From Aeromonas enteropelogenes (GTDB taxonomy: Bacteria > Pseudomonadota > Gammaproteobacteria > Enterobacterales > Aeromonadaceae): DNA of 32,252 nt. The stretch covers positions 1-32,252 of the forward strand of contig NZ_CDCG01000042.1 of the NCBI RefSeq assembly GCF_000819845.1. The letters are read 5' to 3'. A program made the translations under genes and the position numbers. The notes below the pieces were generated by a model. That model saw only the letters and a program-made list of their open reading frames with translations, was not told the origin of the DNA and ran no database searches. How positions within the stretch are numbered: the stretch's first letter is position 1; every line of letters starts with the position of its first letter. Shown one piece after another: positions 22,039 to 32,151 of this stretch.

Positions 22039-25000
22039 ATGAAATTCATCTCTGATAAGTATAATTACCTAAAGCCTGAAATAAATTATTTAACTGATCC
22101 AGTGGTTATTTCACAGGCTTGGAAGAAAACTCATTCATATATACGAAGCTTTAATTGGTATGCTGACACATTATCTCTTGATGCTTCAACAATAGCTATT
22201 GAAGATGAGGCTAATAAGTGGGGGGGGCAGTTAAAATCAGGTAGAATTTTGAATAAGCTTGAGCTTGTTCCTGCTGCCAAGAGTGAAGGGTGGACTATAG
22301 ATAAAAATCAAGGATGGATACCCGTAGCATTTATAGATGAAACAAATAAACAGGAACGAGAAAACACTCCACCAATACGACCATTAGCTCATCTTACGAT
22401 ACGAGACCAAACTTGGGCTACAACAGCGATGATGTGCTTGGCTGATGCAATAGAGACGGCACAAGGTGATTGCAGTTCAGGAAAGGATAACTCCGTTTAT
22501 AGTTATGGCAATCGCTTAATTTGTGATTGGAAAAATAAAAAAGCATGGTTCAGATGGGGAAACAGTGAAATATATCGAAAATTTTATTCAGATTACCAAA
22601 GCTTTTTAAAAAGACCTATTGCGATTGGCCGAGATCTAGTTGAAAGAAATGCCGGTAATGTTTACATAGTAAATTTAGATTTATCAAAGTTTTACGACAA
22701 CATTGATAGAAAGGTTCTTATAAAAAGACTAAAAAATGCATCCAGCAATTTTGGACATGATCACTGTGATATTTTTTGGCGTCGTTTTGAAAAAATAATT
22801 GATTGGCAATGGAGAGATAGAGATGTTCGCTTTGCAGAGAAATTCAATATTTCTTTAGACTCTAGCAAAGGCTTACCTCAGGGTCTTGTATCATCAGGTT
22901 TTTTCGCCAATGCATATATGTTAGATTTTGACAAGCATATTGGAAACAACATTGGAACTTTGTTGCCAACTCCCGGAAAAGTATTTTTATATGATTACTG
23001 CAGATATGTTGATGATCTCCGACTGGTAATAAGCACTGACTTTGAAGACATAAAGATAATAAAGAGAGTAATACAAAGCTATATTAGCAGAATGCTGAAA
23101 ATACATGCTGGGGAAGATACAACATTAAACATCAAAAAAACAAAAATAACATCCATTTCAGATCTTGATAATATAGGGAGCATGACAAACAGAATTAATA
23201 TATTGCAAGGAGAGCTAAGCGGCCCTGCAGATAGAGAAGTCCTTGATAATGCTTCTAGTATTTTAGAGGGATTGCTTTCAATAGAGGATGACAACTTGCC
23301 TGATTTGAAAACATCCCATCCAGATCTGCCTCTAGTACAACTAACAAAATATGATCATGATATAAGGACTGATACTTTAAAAAGGTTTGCCGCTAACCGT
23401 CTAGAAAGCATAATGCGCTCAAAACGAAGTATCAGTATTATTAATGAACATGGTTTTGATAATAAACAGCTAGAAAATGAAAGCGAGTTACTCGCAAAAA
23501 AATTAATACATGCTTGGATGAAGGACCCCTCTCTTAGCATTGTTCTAAGGAAAGCTATTGAGATATATCCATCAGCTGAGCTATTTGAACCTGTATTTAA
23601 TTCCATATATATAAGAAGCAGCTTTAATTCAACTGAAAAAAATGATGTTATTTCTTCCATTTTAATGGATTATTTATTAGCTGACTTATTTAGATGTTGT
23701 TGTGATTTTGATGGCTTTTTCAAAAAGATAAAATATCCAAACTCACTTCAACCATTTTCTATAATTGAATTAGCCTCAATTTATGCACAAAGAGTTATTT
23801 GTTCAAAAACAAAAAAAACATTTGTAGAAAGACAAGCTCTATTATTATTGGCAATAGCAAAAAAACCAATATGCCCATCACCTGGAAATAAATCTATTCA
23901 AGCAGCATTACATCTTATTTTGAATGGCAAGCAACCACCCATTAATGATGATTATTGGGTCATTTATGAGATTGCAAGCCAGATAACGGGTCATAATGAT
24001 ACATATGTAAAATTGTTACTAGAGCAGTTAAGCTCAGCGCCTAACGCAGTAGAAATAATTGAAATGTTTGCTAAGCGCGGAGGACCTTTTTGGCTTTCCA
24101 TTTGGAATAGAATAAGTAAAACCAAACATTTAAAAACAAAGTACAGATCTTTAGAGTGGGCATCGCCAGTTATTGTTTCAAGGATTAACAATGGCAAGTT
24201 GAAACTATCCAACATAATTGCTTCCGAAGAGAATTGTTTTGTACATGAAGCCGCAACAATAAAACTAGCATTAGGGCTATTGAAACTATTAGAAAACAGA
24301 TCAGACGCATTAACATTATCTCCGAAACAAATTCTAGTTAGTTCACCAGACTCAATTACGTGGCATGAAATATGGAATCCCAAAGCAAGTGAAATAGTAT
24401 GCCACATTGCTGAAGCTAATAAATTTAGTGACCCTAGATTTAATATTCCTGAATGGCTATACTCCACAGAGAATGACATTGATGAATCAGCAAAAAAAAT
24501 ATACTGGATTGGTACTATTTTAAGAGCGGCTGTTGTTGGTGGGTGTGATTTTACAGGAAACCGATGGAAATCGAATAGTTCAGACACATATAAAGGCGTA
24601 AGAACCTCATGGTTCAAACGTCGAATGGGCATGATGCATTCCCCTGAGTCATTAGTCGGTGAATATGCCACTATAACTGGATGGTTATCAGAACTACTTA
24701 TGAGATGCCTTCAATGGCCTGGTTTTGAATCAAACTTTATTCGCCATAAAGATATACTCAATGTGATTGATTTAAATTCATTTGAGTCAAGTTTAAGAAA
24801 TAGGCTGTCACATCTAAACAACTTGTATTGCAAAGCCTCAAATATGCCAGGTTTACCATCTCAGGTAAAACGCCCTAAACTAAATGCAACACCATGCTTT
24901 CGCGTGGTAATGATTCAACAGCTGCTTCCACGCTCTACCGACTTTGTGAAGGCAGACCCGACATTAGATCATATTAAAACTAGAGCTACACATCGAGAGC

Positions 25001-25737
25001 ATTTGCTTTCAATATGCCAAGTTGCTTACAAAACTTTATACACAAAATTACAGGCGGATCGACAAAAAGAAAGAACAGCTGCAGATCTAATTATTTTCCC
25101 AGAACTATCTGTGCACATAGAAGATCAAGATATAATCAAACGGCTTGCAGATAAAACTAGAGCAATGATTTTTGCAGGGTTTGTTTTTAAAGACCACGGT
25201 GGAAAACTAGTTAATATGGCACGGTGGATCATTCCAGATTATAAGAAGAGCGGAAGACAATGGATAATTAGAGACCAAGGAAAACTACATATGACATCGG
25301 AAGAGGAAAAACTTGGAATTACTGGATACAGACCATGCCAACATATAATAGAAGTACATAGAGATGGTCTCTCACCTTTTAGGATATCTGGTGCAATATG
25401 CTATGATGCAACAGATATTAGCTTGGCTTCTGATTTAAGAGATAAAACAGATTTGTTTATTGTTGTCGCTCATAACAAAGATGTAAATACTTTTGATAAT
25501 ATGGCTGCTGCACTACACTATCATATGTATCAACATGTAATAATTTCAAATATTGGAGAATTTGGTGGCTCTACAATTCAAGCACCATTTAAAGAGCCTT
25601 ATGAAAGACTAATTACTCACGTACATGGAGCGAATCAGATTGCCATTAATGTTGCAGATATAGACCCTTATGCATTTACCCGTGAGCATAAGGAGCATAA
25701 GAAGAGAAAAACCAAGCCCGCAGGGTTCAATCGATGA
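22039..25737 (+). CDS. drt1a: Reverse transcriptase-nitrilase fusion, DRT type 1 (UG1-like) antiviral defence protein
   Basis: 1232 residues. The reverse transcriptase part (about 100-400) shows LDLSKFYDNID with Asp214, GLPQGLVSSG (278-287) and YVDD (323-326), all catalytic aspartates intact. The C-terminal part (about 1000-1232) is a nitrilase-fold domain with the full triad: Glu1022 in IIFPELS, Lys1082 in QGKLHM, Cys1121 in GAICYD. Residues about 420-990 are likely helical and match nothing I recognise. RT-nitrilase fusions define DRT type 1, shown by others to protect against phage; the related UG5 and UG6 groups cannot be excluded by eye. Base use is far more AT-rich than the neighbours, a sign of transfer. 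The ATG is preceded by an A/T run with no Shine-Dalgarno. It probably forms an operon with the next gene. Confidence 0.9.
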   Translation: MKFISDKYNYLKPEINYLTDPVVISQAWKKTHSYIRSFNWYADTLSLDASTIAIEDEANKWGGQLKSGRILNKLELVPAAKSEGWTIDKNQGWIPVAFIDETNKQERENTPPIRPLAHLTIRDQTWATTAMMCLADAIETAQGDCSSGKDNSVYSYGNRLICDWKNKKAWFRWGNSEIYRKFYSDYQSFLKRPIAIGRDLVERNAGNVYIVNLDLSKFYDNIDRKVLIKRLKNASSNFGHDHCDIFWRRFEKIIDWQWRDRDVRFAEKFNISLDSSKGLPQGLVSSGFFANAYMLDFDKHIGNNIGTLLPTPGKVFLYDYCRYVDDLRLVISTDFEDIKIIKRVIQSYISRMLKIHAGEDTTLNIKKTKITSISDLDNIGSMTNRINILQGELSGPADREVLDNASSILEGLLSIEDDNLPDLKTSHPDLPLVQLTKYDHDIRTDTLKRFAANRLESIMRSKRSISIINEHGFDNKQLENESELLAKKLIHAWMKDPSLSIVLRKAIEIYPSAELFEPVFNSIYIRSSFNSTEKNDVISSILMDYLLADLFRCCCDFDGFFKKIKYPNSLQPFSIIELASIYAQRVICSKTKKTFVERQALLLLAIAKKPICPSPGNKSIQAALHLILNGKQPPINDDYWVIYEIASQITGHNDTYVKLLLEQLSSAPNAVEIIEMFAKRGGPFWLSIWNRISKTKHLKTKYRSLEWASPVIVSRINNGKLKLSNIIASEENCFVHEAATIKLALGLLKLLENRSDALTLSPKQILVSSPDSITWHEIWNPKASEIVCHIAEANKFSDPRFNIPEWLYSTENDIDESAKKIYWIGTILRAAVVGGCDFTGNRWKSNSSDTYKGVRTSWFKRRMGMMHSPESLVGEYATITGWLSELLMRCLQWPGFESNFIRHKDILNVIDLNSFESSLRNRLSHLNNLYCKASNMPGLPSQVKRPKLNATPCFRVVMIQQLLPRSTDFVKADPTLDHIKTRATHREHLLSICQVAYKTLYTKLQADRQKERTAADLIIFPELSVHIEDQDIIKRLADKTRAMIFAGFVFKDHGGKLVNMARWIIPDYKKSGRQWIIRDQGKLHMTSEEEKLGITGYRPCQHIIEVHRDGLSPFRISGAICYDATDISLASDLRDKTDLFIVVAHNKDVNTFDNMAAALHYHMYQHVIISNIGEFGGSTIQAPFKEPYERLITHVHGANQIAINVADIDPYAFTREHKEHKKRKTKPAGFNR

Positions 25738-25776
25738 AAAACGCAATAGTTTATTAATAATGGAGTTGTAATTGCA

Positions 25777-26226
25777 ATGGATATAGATGTATGGGTGAAG
25801 TGGATTAGTATTGGCTCGAGTATAGCAACAGTCATAATTGCATGGTCAGCCCTTTATGTCGCAAATAAGCAATTGAAATTAGGTTGGGAACAGCTGAACA
25901 CAAATATATCTGAAACTAAAAATGCAACAGCTCACAACCTTTATCATCAATACCTATCTATGTGTATTGATAAACCAGAATTTGCCTATGGAATGGAAAA
26001 ACCTGAAGAACGTACCATAGATTATGGCAAGTATTGCTGGTTTGTTTCATCAATGCTTTTTACATTTGAGCAGATATTGGAAACAAATTCATTAGATACA
26101 AAGTGGATAGATGCTATTAAATCTCAATTGTTGAGGCACAGGAAGTTTCTTGCCATATCAAGTACAGTAAGAGAACGAAATTGGAACGATAAATTACAAA
26201 ATATAATTAACGAAGTAATTCTATAA
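25777..26226 (+). CDS. drt1b: Small membrane-anchored partner of the RT-nitrilase
   Basis: 149 residues: one N-terminal membrane segment (about 9-28, ISIGSSIATVIIAWSALYVA), then a helical cytoplasmic part with a coiled-coil-like stretch (KQLKLGWEQLNTNISETKN) and a compact C-terminal domain. It starts 39 bases after the RT gene with GGAG about ten bases before the ATG, and has the same AT-rich composition, so the two were probably acquired and are expressed together. I recall that DRT type 1 loci can have a second small gene, hence the symbol, but could not verify homology. It might anchor the system to the membrane or act as effector; nothing in the sequence proves either. Confidence 0.7.
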   Translation: MDIDVWVKWISIGSSIATVIIAWSALYVANKQLKLGWEQLNTNISETKNATAHNLYHQYLSMCIDKPEFAYGMEKPEERTIDYGKYCWFVSSMLFTFEQILETNSLDTKWIDAIKSQLLRHRKFLAISSTVRERNWNDKLQNIINEVIL

Positions 26227-26275
26227 TATTTATCTCCTCTCCCTCCGAATGCCAGCCCTCAGACAGGCCACAAAC

Positions 26276-26306
26276 AAAAACCGCAGCCCAATGGCTGCGG
26301 TTTTTT
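26276..26306. terminator. Bidirectional terminator between the defence genes and cysS
   Basis: AAAAACCGCAGCC-CAAT-GGCTGCGGTTTTTT, a 13-base perfect stem. The T-run serves the plus-strand defence genes and the A-run serves cysS on the minus strand. The return to backbone composition occurs here. Confidence 0.93.
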
Positions 26307-26318
26307 ATTGGCTCAACC

Positions 26319-26339
26319 TGTTGGCACCAGACGCCAACA
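26319..26339. repeat. Inverted repeat downstream of cysS
   Basis: TGTTGGC and GCCAACA separated by seven bases, just after the cysS stop. It may add to termination or mRNA end stability. Confidence 0.4.
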
Positions 26340-26351
26340 AGGCCACCGACC

Positions 26352-27728
<1,377 letters not shown>

Positions 27729-27928
27729 CTTATAACCACTGCCTGTGTGTAAAATGGTTGGTCATAATACCCCGTTCGACCAGAGAAAACGAGCCGGATC
27801 CCGCCTGCCATCTATGTCTTGGCGCCAGATGCACTATGCCCGCCGCCCCTGATGGGCTAGAATTGCCACCACTTTATGCCATACACCCGCGGGCCTGCCT
27901 GGCTCGCTACAAAACGAAGGGACAACTC
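27729..27928. promoter_or_regulatory. cysS-ppiB divergent promoter region
   Basis: 200 bases between the divergent starts. ATAATA/TATTAT at 27764-27769 is a candidate -10 for either direction, but no matching -35 is convincing. Confidence 0.35.
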
Positions 27929-28426
27929 ATGGTCACTCTGCATACCAATCACGGCGACATCACCCTCACCCTGAATGCTGAAAAAGCCCCGGAAACCGTG
28001 GCCAACTTCCTGCAATACTGCCGTGACGGTCACTATGACAACACCATCTTCCACCGCGTGATCGACGGCTTCATGATCCAGGGCGGCGGCTATGCCCCGG
28101 GCTTTGAAGAGAAAGACACCCGCGCTCCGATCAAGAACGAAGCGGCCAACGGCCTGTCCAACAAGATTGGCACCATCGCCATGGCCCGCACCATGGAGCC
28201 GCACTCCGCCAGCGCCCAGTTCTTCATCAACGTGAACAACAACGACTTCCTCGACTTCAAATCCGCCACCACCCAGGGCTACGGCTACTGTGTATTCGGT
28301 GAAGTGACTGCGGGCATGGACGTGGTCAACAAGATCAAGGGCGTCAAGACCGGCAACTACGGTCGCATCCATCAGGACGTACCGGTTGAAGACGTGGTGA
28401 TCACCAAGGTGACCCTTGCCGAGTGA
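27929..28426 (+). CDS. ppiB: Cytoplasmic peptidyl-prolyl isomerase B (cyclophilin)
   Basis: Cyclophilin that speeds proline isomerisation during folding. 165 residues, no signal peptide, so cytoplasmic PpiB rather than periplasmic PpiA. Typical segments: [30 protein letters not shown] (active-site Arg), [17 protein letters not shown] and [13 protein letters not shown] 27929 has AAGG nine bases upstream; the frame is open further upstream, but that part is the cysS-ppiB promoter region. Gene order with cysS and lpxH matches E. coli. Confidence 0.97.
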   Translation: MVTLHTNHGDITLTLNAEKAPETVANFLQYCRDGHYDNTIFHRVIDGFMIQGGGYAPGFEEKDTRAPIKNEAANGLSNKIGTIAMARTMEPHSASAQFFINVNNNDFLDFKSATTQGYGYCVFGEVTAGMDVVNKIKGVKTGNYGRIHQDVPVEDVVITKVTLAE

Positions 28427-29153
28427 TCTCTGCCGGCCAGGCACTGACAAAACTGCGGCCCCGGCCGCAGTTTTTCCATCTGCCGCCCCAAACTGGCGCC
28501 ACCTCGACTATCTGGCCCATGGCAACCCGCGCCAGCGCTCCGCCCACGCCCTGTTAAGTAACGGCCTGTGGACGCGCTTGCAAGAGCTGTGCAGCGACGT
28601 GGCCATGGTCAGTACCCTCGCCATCGGACTGGAGCGGCCGGGTAGCGATCTCGATATCCTCTGCCAGCATCCGGTGCCTGCCCACCTTGCGGCTCAACTG
28701 CGCGAGCAGGGGTGGCTGGCAAGCGACAAGGGGGAAGGCGTCTGGCTGCTGGAGCGGCTTTTTGCCGGCCCGGACGGGCACTCCTGGCCGGTGGAGCTCT
28801 ATGTCACGCCGGCAGCGGTCGAGACTCTCAACGGCTGGCGCCACCTCACCCTGATGGCCGCCCTGCTGGCGCACTTTGGGGATGATTTTTATCAGGCGGT
28901 GCTGCGTCTGCGCTTGGAAGAAGGCCTCAAAGGCGAGGCTGCCATCTGCCGCCTGCTGGGGCTGGCCGGCGACCCTTACGAGGCGCTGCTGACCCTGGAG
29001 GGACGCAACCTGGCCACACTCACGTGGCAGCGGATGCCTGATCCTGCCCGGCCAGCGGTTGTCCAGACGCCGCCATCAGCCCTTGCCAGCCCCGAAACAG
29101 CCGTTCATTGCCCCTCCCCGGATCCGACCCTGAGCACCGACACGCCACCATGA
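28416..29153 (+). CDS. DUF4269 nucleotidyltransferase-like protein, start uncertain
   Basis: The body of the protein fits DUF4269: [18 protein letters not shown], then [20 protein letters not shown] with a GSDLD motif like that of nucleotidyltransferases. Substrate unknown. The tail after about residue 205 is Pro-rich and looks unstructured. The start is a problem: the family similarity begins near [11 protein letters not shown] (about 28491), but no ATG or GTG lies near. The only in-frame candidate upstream is TTG 28416, overlapping the ppiB end by 11 bases, with the ppiB terminator inside the resulting frame. The first in-frame ATG (28606) would cut off the conserved N-terminus. The stop overlaps the lpxH start (ATGA). 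Coordinates at the 5' end are therefore provisional. Confidence 0.75.
   Translation: MPSDLCRPGTDKTAAPAAVFPSAAPNWRHLDYLAHGNPRQRSAHALLSNGLWTRLQELCSDVAMVSTLAIGLERPGSDLDILCQHPVPAHLAAQLREQGWLASDKGEGVWLLERLFAGPDGHSWPVELYVTPAAVETLNGWRHLTLMAALLAHFGDDFYQAVLRLRLEEGLKGEAAICRLLGLAGDPYEALLTLEGRNLATLTWQRMPDPARPAVVQTPPSALASPETAVHCPSPDPTLSTDTPP
28449..28475 (+). terminator. Intrinsic terminator after ppiB, inside the next open frame
   Basis: AAAACTGCGGCC-CC-GGCCGCAGTTTT followed by another T. The stem can form with a CCCC-type loop. It lies 22 bases after the ppiB stop and inside the frame of the following DUF4269 gene if that starts at 28416. Confidence 0.8.
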
Positions 29154-29899
29154 GCACCCTCTTTATCAGTGACATTCACCTGTGCGCCCAGCGGCCCGAC
29201 ATGACGGCGGCGCTGGTGCACTTTCTCGAGCACGACGCCGTCGGCGCCGATGCCCTCTATGTGCTGGGGGATCTGTTTGAATTCTGGATTGGCGACGATG
29301 ATCCCAACCCGCTCCACCAGACCATCGCCGACGCCTTTTTGGCCCTGAGCCAGCAAAACGTGCCCATCTACTTTATTCACGGCAACCGTGACTTTCTGCT
29401 GGGCCAGCAGTATGCCAAGCGCGCCGGCATGACATTGCTGGGGGATCCTTGCGTCATCGAACTCTATGGCGAGCGGGTGGTGCTGAGTCACGGGGATCTG
29501 CTCTGCACCCTGGATGAGGGGTATCAGAAGTTTCGTCGCATCACCCAGCTCAAATGGCTGCGCTGGCTCTTTCTGCGCCTGCCGCTCCCCCGCCGTCAGG
29601 CCATCGCCCACAAGATGCGCGGCCAAAGCCAGATGGAAAATGCCTACAAGAGCCAGAGCATCATGGACGTGACGCCCGCGGCGGTGGACGCCATGCTGCG
29701 CAGTCACGACTGCCGGATGATGATCCATGGCCACACCCACAGACCCGCCATCCACGACTTTACCCTGGACGGCCAACCCGCCCGCCGTATCGTGCTGGGG
29801 GACTGGTTCGAACAAGGGTCGGTGCTGGTCTGCCGCCCGGGCGAGCAACGGCTGGAGCAGCGCCCCCTCTCCCAGGCAGACACTGCATCGCAGGGGTAA
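29150..29899 (+). CDS. lpxH: UDP-2,3-diacylglucosamine diphosphatase LpxH
   Basis: Lipid A pathway hydrolase making lipid X from UDP-2,3-diacylglucosamine, a peripheral membrane enzyme. 249 residues with the calcineurin-type metal ligands: DIH (Asp8, His10), GDLFEFWIGDD (Asp41), GNRD (Asn79), SHGD (His114) and HGHTH (His195, His197). ATG 29150 overlaps the stop of the DUF4269 gene as ATGA, suggesting coupled translation; an in-frame codon at 29108 adds sequence unlike the family. A strong terminator follows. Confidence 0.97.
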   Translation: MSTLFISDIHLCAQRPDMTAALVHFLEHDAVGADALYVLGDLFEFWIGDDDPNPLHQTIADAFLALSQQNVPIYFIHGNRDFLLGQQYAKRAGMTLLGDPCVIELYGERVVLSHGDLLCTLDEGYQKFRRITQLKWLRWLFLRLPLPRRQAIAHKMRGQSQMENAYKSQSIMDVTPAAVDAMLRSHDCRMMIHGHTHRPAIHDFTLDGQPARRIVLGDWFEQGSVLVCRPGEQRLEQRPLSQADTASQG

Positions 29900-29944
29900 G
29901 CGAGCATTTACCTGCGCAGGCCAAAAACGTGCGCGCCAGATAAC

Positions 29945-29983
29945 AAAAGAGGCCATGACCCCGACGGGTCATGGCCTCTTTTT
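29945..29983. terminator. Bidirectional terminator between lpxH and emrD
   Basis: AAAAGAGGCCATGACCC-CGAC-GGGTCATGGCCTCTTTTT, a perfect 17-base stem with T-runs on both strands, between two converging genes. Confidence 0.95.
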
Positions 29984-30026
29984 ATTGGGTAAGGGACTGG
30001 CTCGATACGCGCCAGCCGCGATGGCG

Positions 30027-31226
30027 TCAGATTGCCATCTGCTCGTGGGGGGAGCCGTGGTGGCGCAGCCAGACAAAGCTCAGCGCCACAATCAGCACCA
30101 TCAGGGTCATGATGGCCCCCAGGGTCACCTGGCCGGTCATCGGGAAGCAGGCCGCCAGCAGGGTGACGACACCCGCCCCCAGGTTCTGCATGCCGCCGAG
30201 GATGGCCCCCGCGGTGCCCGCCTGGCTCGGGAAGGGCTCGATGGCGCAGGAGGTGGCGGTCGGGTAGAGAATACCGCTCCCGATGAAGTAGACGGCAGCG
30301 CCCCCGATCAGTGACGCAGCACTCACTAACCCGAACAGGCCCGGCAGCAGAATGATGAGCGAGCCGAGTGCCAGAAACGCGATGCCCAGACGCATCAGCT
30401 TGCCCTGGCTCAGGCGAAAGCTCAGCTTGGCCGAGAGCCAGGCCCCGAACAGATAACCCGGCAGCGGCAACACGAACAGCACGCTCACGGTGCGGGCGCT
30501 CAGTTTCAGCACATCCCCGAGCAGCACGCCGGCGGCCGCCTCAAAGACCGCCAGACCGGAGAAGGTGGCCATCAGGCAGAGCAGGTTGCCCTGAAACTTG
30601 GGGTTGCCCAGCACATGGCGATAGGCCGCTCCCACCCGCAGCGGTTGCTGGCGGGCGCTCACCGGCAGGGTCTCGCCAAACCAGGCCATGATGGCCAGGG
30701 TCGCCACGGCGCCAAAACCGAACAGGAACCAGTAACCGGCACGCCAGTTGAACAGCTCGGTCAACCAGCCCCCCAGCACGGGGGCCAGCAGCGGGGAGAA
30801 GATCACCCCCATGCTCACCAGGCTGTTGGCACGGTTGAGCTCGGCGCCGCTATAACGGTCGCGCATCACGGTGCGGCTCATGGCGCCGCCCGCACCGGTT
30901 CCCAGCCCCTGGATGAAGCTGCCCACCAGCAGGGCCGCGAAGTGAGGGATCAGCTGGATGGTCAGGGTCCCCAACAGAAACACCATCATGCCGATGATGA
31001 GCACGGGGCGACGACCGATGCGATCCGACAGCGGCCCATAGACAAACTGGGAGAGGCCATAGGGAATGAGGTAACAGGCCATCACCGCCTGCAGCTGACC
31101 GGAGGCCACCTGAAAGTCCCCCGCCATCATGGGAATGGAGGGGACATAGAGGGTCTGGGTCATCTGGCCCACAGCGACCATCAGAATGGTCAGGAAAAAC
31201 AACGGATAAAAACTGTGCCGATCCAT
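30027..31226 (-). CDS. emrD: EmrD-type multidrug efflux transporter (MFS)
   Basis: Major facilitator drug/proton antiporter with 12 membrane segments in 399 residues. It resembles E. coli EmrD along its length: ILMVAVGQMTQTLYVPSI, the loop 2-3 motif GPLSDRIGRRP (64-74), ANSLVSMGVIFSPLLAP, VSVLFVLPLP and EPFPSQAGTAGAILGGMQN. ATG 31226 with GGGA upstream gives the usual N-terminus; an in-frame start at 31313 would add a Cys-rich stretch unlike the family. A CRP-like site lies 166-181 bases upstream. Confidence 0.92.
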   Translation of the reverse strand: MDRHSFYPLFFLTILMVAVGQMTQTLYVPSIPMMAGDFQVASGQLQAVMACYLIPYGLSQFVYGPLSDRIGRRPVLIIGMMVFLLGTLTIQLIPHFAALLVGSFIQGLGTGAGGAMSRTVMRDRYSGAELNRANSLVSMGVIFSPLLAPVLGGWLTELFNWRAGYWFLFGFGAVATLAIMAWFGETLPVSARQQPLRVGAAYRHVLGNPKFQGNLLCLMATFSGLAVFEAAAGVLLGDVLKLSARTVSVLFVLPLPGYLFGAWLSAKLSFRLSQGKLMRLGIAFLALGSLIILLPGLFGLVSAASLIGGAAVYFIGSGILYPTATSCAIEPFPSQAGTAGAILGGMQNLGAGVVTLLAACFPMTGQVTLGAIMTLMVLIVALSFVWLRHHGSPHEQMAI

Positions 31227-31391
31227 ATCAGTCCCAAAAAAATCGTCAAAAAGCTGCCGCCCCCCGACGCAGAAATGGCCCGGGGGAGTCTCTTCACAGA
31301 AACAGTGAGTCAATCAAATCAGTGTTGGAAACAGGAGGCGGGGAGCCCGCCCGGCCATCGCACAGGACGCTTGATGGTATAGGGGCATGAT

Positions 31392-31407
31392 AGTGATTCA
31401 GCTCACA
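31392..31407. promoter_or_regulatory. CRP-like binding site upstream of emrD
   Basis: AGTGA-TTCAGC-TCACA (TGTGA-GCTGAA-TCACT on the minus strand) matches nine of ten key bases of the CRP consensus TGTGA-N6-TCACA. It lies in the 263-base gst-emrD gap. TATAAA on the minus strand at 31428-31423 is a candidate -10 that would place the site just downstream of the start point, more like repression; other promoters are possible. Confidence 0.5.
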
Positions 31408-31456
31408 GAAAACGAACGAATCTTTATAATCAGCTTGCCTTAGTTTTTCTAATATT

Positions 31457-31475
31457 ACGGGGCGTTTCGCCCCGT
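31457..31475 (-). terminator. Hairpin after the glutathione transferase gene
   Basis: ACGGGGC-GTTTC-GCCCCGT, a perfect 7-base stem 13 bases past the gene's stop. In the gene's direction it is followed by AATATTAG, without a T-run, so it may terminate poorly or just protect the mRNA end. Confidence 0.5.
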
Positions 31476-31488
31476 CTGCAGTTAAAAA

Positions 31489-32151
31489 TCAACGCGTTAC
31501 CATCTGCTGTGCCTGCTTGATCAGATCCTCTGGCTGCTCCTTGCGCGGCGGAATGGTGATCCCCTTCTGGCAGGCAGGACGGGACTCCATGCGCGCTATC
31601 CAGGCCTGCAGATGAGGCAGCCCCTCGATGGAGATCCCGCTCCAGTCGTAGATCCGCACCCAGGGCCAGGTGGCAATGTCGGCGATGCTGTACTCATCGG
31701 CCAGATACTCGTGGTGGGCCAGATGGCTGTCGAGCACCTCGAACAGGCGGCGCCCCTCCTTCTGGTAACGCTCGATGGCCGCCGGGATCTTCTCGGGGAA
31801 GTAGCGGTAGAAGACGTTGGCCTGCCCCATCATGGGGCCAACACCGCCCATCTGGAACATCAGCCACTGGATGGCCCGGGAGCGGCGCTTGGGATCCTGC
31901 GGCAAGAGCTTGCCCGCCTTCTCGGCCAGATAGAGGAGGATGGCGCCGGATTCGAACACGGCGAAGTCATCGTTGTCCCGATCGACGATGGCCGGAATGC
32001 GGCCGTTGGGGTTGATGGCCAGAAATTCGGGCTTTTTCTGATCCAGTGCCGACAAGTCGAGCGGGATCACCCGATAAGGCAGCCCCAGCTCCTCGAGGGC
32101 TATCGCCACCTTGAAGCCATTGGGGGTCGCGGCGGTATAAAAGTCGATCAT
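31489..32151 (-). CDS. Glutathione S-transferase, YfcG/Ure2p-like
   Basis: 220-residue thioredoxin-fold plus all-helical protein. The opening [15 protein letters not shown] with Thr9 and Asn11 matches the glutathione-binding motif of E. coli YfcG, a disulfide-bond oxidoreductase. Other family parts: [42 protein letters not shown] and [15 protein letters not shown] 32151 with GGAG six bases upstream is chosen over an in-frame ATG at 32193. The close similarity points to a YfcG-like oxidoreductase; exact substrate unknown. The stretch to the window end (32152-32252) holds its presumed promoter, with no other gene seen. Confidence 0.9.
   Translation of the reverse strand: MIDFYTAATPNGFKVAIALEELGLPYRVIPLDLSALDQKKPEFLAINPNGRIPAIVDRDNDDFAVFESGAILLYLAEKAGKLLPQDPKRRSRAIQWLMFQMGGVGPMMGQANVFYRYFPEKIPAAIERYQKEGRRLFEVLDSHLAHHEYLADEYSIADIATWPWVRIYDWSGISIEGLPHLQAWIARMESRPACQKGITIPPRKEQPEDLIKQAQQMVTR

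Larger units (their letters stand above)
21880..26226. other. AT-rich acquired defence island carrying a DRT type 1 system
   Basis: The two defence genes and their 5' region are visibly AT-rich, with AAA, ATA and TTA codons common, against GC-rich flanks that carry ordinary chromosomal genes. No integrase, transposase, tRNA or clear flanking direct repeat was found, so the mode of insertion is unknown. Confidence 0.7.

Noticed and set aside
22039..25737. Reading the reverse transcriptase as a retron, group II intron or diversity-generating element
   Set aside because: No intron maturase or endonuclease domain, no msr/msd-like repeat pair, no template/variable repeat was seen, and the C-terminal nitrilase domain points to DRT type 1.
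21827..26243. CCTCTCCC at 21827-21834 and 26236-26243 as flanking direct repeats of the island
   Set aside because: Only eight bases of low-complexity sequence, and one copy lies inside a common REP-like palindrome; chance is likely.
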